Shown here one piece after another: positions 7,006-7,185 of a stretch of DNA of 7,185 nucleotides (its first letter is position 1; every line of letters begins with the position of its first letter). Location of the stretch: the NCBI GenBank assembly GCA_003445035.1, contig DLVV01000080.1, positions 38,370-45,554 on the forward strand. The letters run 5' to 3'. This DNA is from Planctomycetaceae bacterium. GTDB lineage: Bacteria > Planctomycetota > Planctomycetia > Planctomycetales > Planctomycetaceae. The notes under the pieces were generated by a model. The model was not told the origin of the DNA and did no database searches. It was given only the letters and a program-made list of their open reading frames with translations. Both the position numbers and the translations under genes were made by a program.

Positions 7006-7055
7006 TCAACAACAAGAATCTCTCACAGGTTGGCAGCCCACATCTCCACTCACTC

Positions 7056-7089
7056 CGAGTCGTCAGCTATCACTTCTCACAACGACTCG
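7056..7089. repeat. 8-bp inverted repeat (possible hairpin)
   Basis: CGAGTCGT (7056-7063) and ACGACTCG (7082-7089) are exact reverse complements separated by 18 bases. In RNA from either strand this forms an 8-bp stem. Its place between two convergent genes would suit a bidirectional end-of-transcript structure, though there is no T run on either side. Confidence 0.45.
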
Positions 7090-7143
7090 ACACTCTCTTC
7101 GACTCTCCACTCTCACACCAACAATTGAATCTGATCTGACTCG

Positions 7144-7185
7144 TCACGAGCTGTCGTCCAGGTGATCGATCTGGAACAGTCGGGT
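7144..7185 (-). CDS. probable C-terminal end of a convergent gene, cut by right window edge
   Basis: On the complement the frame reads TRLFQIDHLDDSS and stops at TGA (complement of 7144-7146). Thirteen sense codons are too few to identify a family. In support, 11 of 13 third positions are G or C, as in the other genes here, and the low-G, C/T-rich composition stops about where the frame begins. The competing + strand reading, GTG at 7162 giving MIDLEQSG to the edge, has a weaker third-position bias and no good ribosome site. Confidence 0.35.
   Translation of the reverse strand, partial: TRLFQIDHLDDSS

Larger units (their letters stand above)
6953..7143. other. non-coding, C/T-rich intergenic region between convergent genes
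   Basis: No convincing gene on either strand. The + strand becomes C/T-rich and G-poor, clearly different from the flanking coding sequence, most strongly at 7019-7140. It holds a 13-bp palindrome (6993-7005), an 8-bp inverted repeat (7056-7089), and three ACTCTC copies (7092, 7102, 7109). Short open frames here have composition unlike the real genes and no ribosome site. A 3'-untranslated and termination zone is the simplest reading. Confidence 0.5.

Noticed and set aside
7140..7150. CTCGT-C-ACGAG inverted repeat at the stop of the presumed convergent gene
   Set aside because: The single-base centre cannot form a stable hairpin and the arms are only five bases, so chance is likely.
6941..7165. 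Small + strand frames in the tail (62-74 codons)
   Set aside because: Composition is low-complexity (Thr, Ser, Leu, Pro), third-position G/C bias is absent and there is no ribosome site.
1..7185. Undescribed defence, mobile or CRISPR-type system
   Set aside because: No transposase, integrase, nuclease, toxin-antitoxin pair, direct-repeat array or tRNA was seen; all sizeable genes belong to known families.

Overview
The window is GC-rich bacterial chromosome with codon third positions dominated by G and C. It carries three complete genes on the + strand, one gene cut by the left edge on the - strand, and probably the last codons of another - strand gene at the right edge. The lipobox lipoprotein, the secreted phosphodiesterase and the parvulin-fold protein point to a Gram-negative-type envelope. 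The style of the S9 peptidase and the Mfd-parvulin neighbourhood suggest Planctomycetota, but that is inference from general resemblance and not proof.

Layout. 1-1128 (-): N-terminal 376 residues of an S9-family (acylaminoacyl-peptidase-like) protein, with seven beta-propeller repeats visible; the catalytic domain lies beyond the left edge. 1129-1286: divergent promoter region with a good sigma70-like promoter firing left, whose 17-bp spacer is almost entirely an 8-bp tandem duplication, and a weaker promoter firing right. 1287-2204 (+): exported glycerophosphodiester phosphodiesterase. 2201-5503 (+): mfd, transcription-repair coupling factor, overlapping the previous gene by ATGA. 5504-5602: C-rich, G-poor leader with two GC stem-loops, the second ending two bases before the next start codon. 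5603-6922 (+): lipoprotein with a SurA/PpiC-like (parvulin) domain that lacks the usual histidines. 6923-7143: non-coding tail with a terminator-like hairpin, inverted repeats and C/T-rich sequence. 7144-7185 (-): probable C-terminus of a convergent gene.

How they fit together. The phosphodiesterase gene and mfd overlap, so they are very likely co-transcribed and translationally coupled, although one product is exported and the other works on stalled RNA polymerase in the cytoplasm. The parvulin-like lipoprotein follows on the same strand after 99 bp and may be read through from mfd, from its own promoter inside the mfd end, or both. The peptidase is divergently transcribed.

Nothing here looks like a defence system, mobile element, CRISPR array, tRNA or rRNA. 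The observations most worth following up are the probable reading-frame anomaly at the 3' end of the phosphodiesterase gene, the apparently non-catalytic parvulin domain, the duplicated promoter spacer, and the structured non-coding stretches on either side of the lipoprotein gene.
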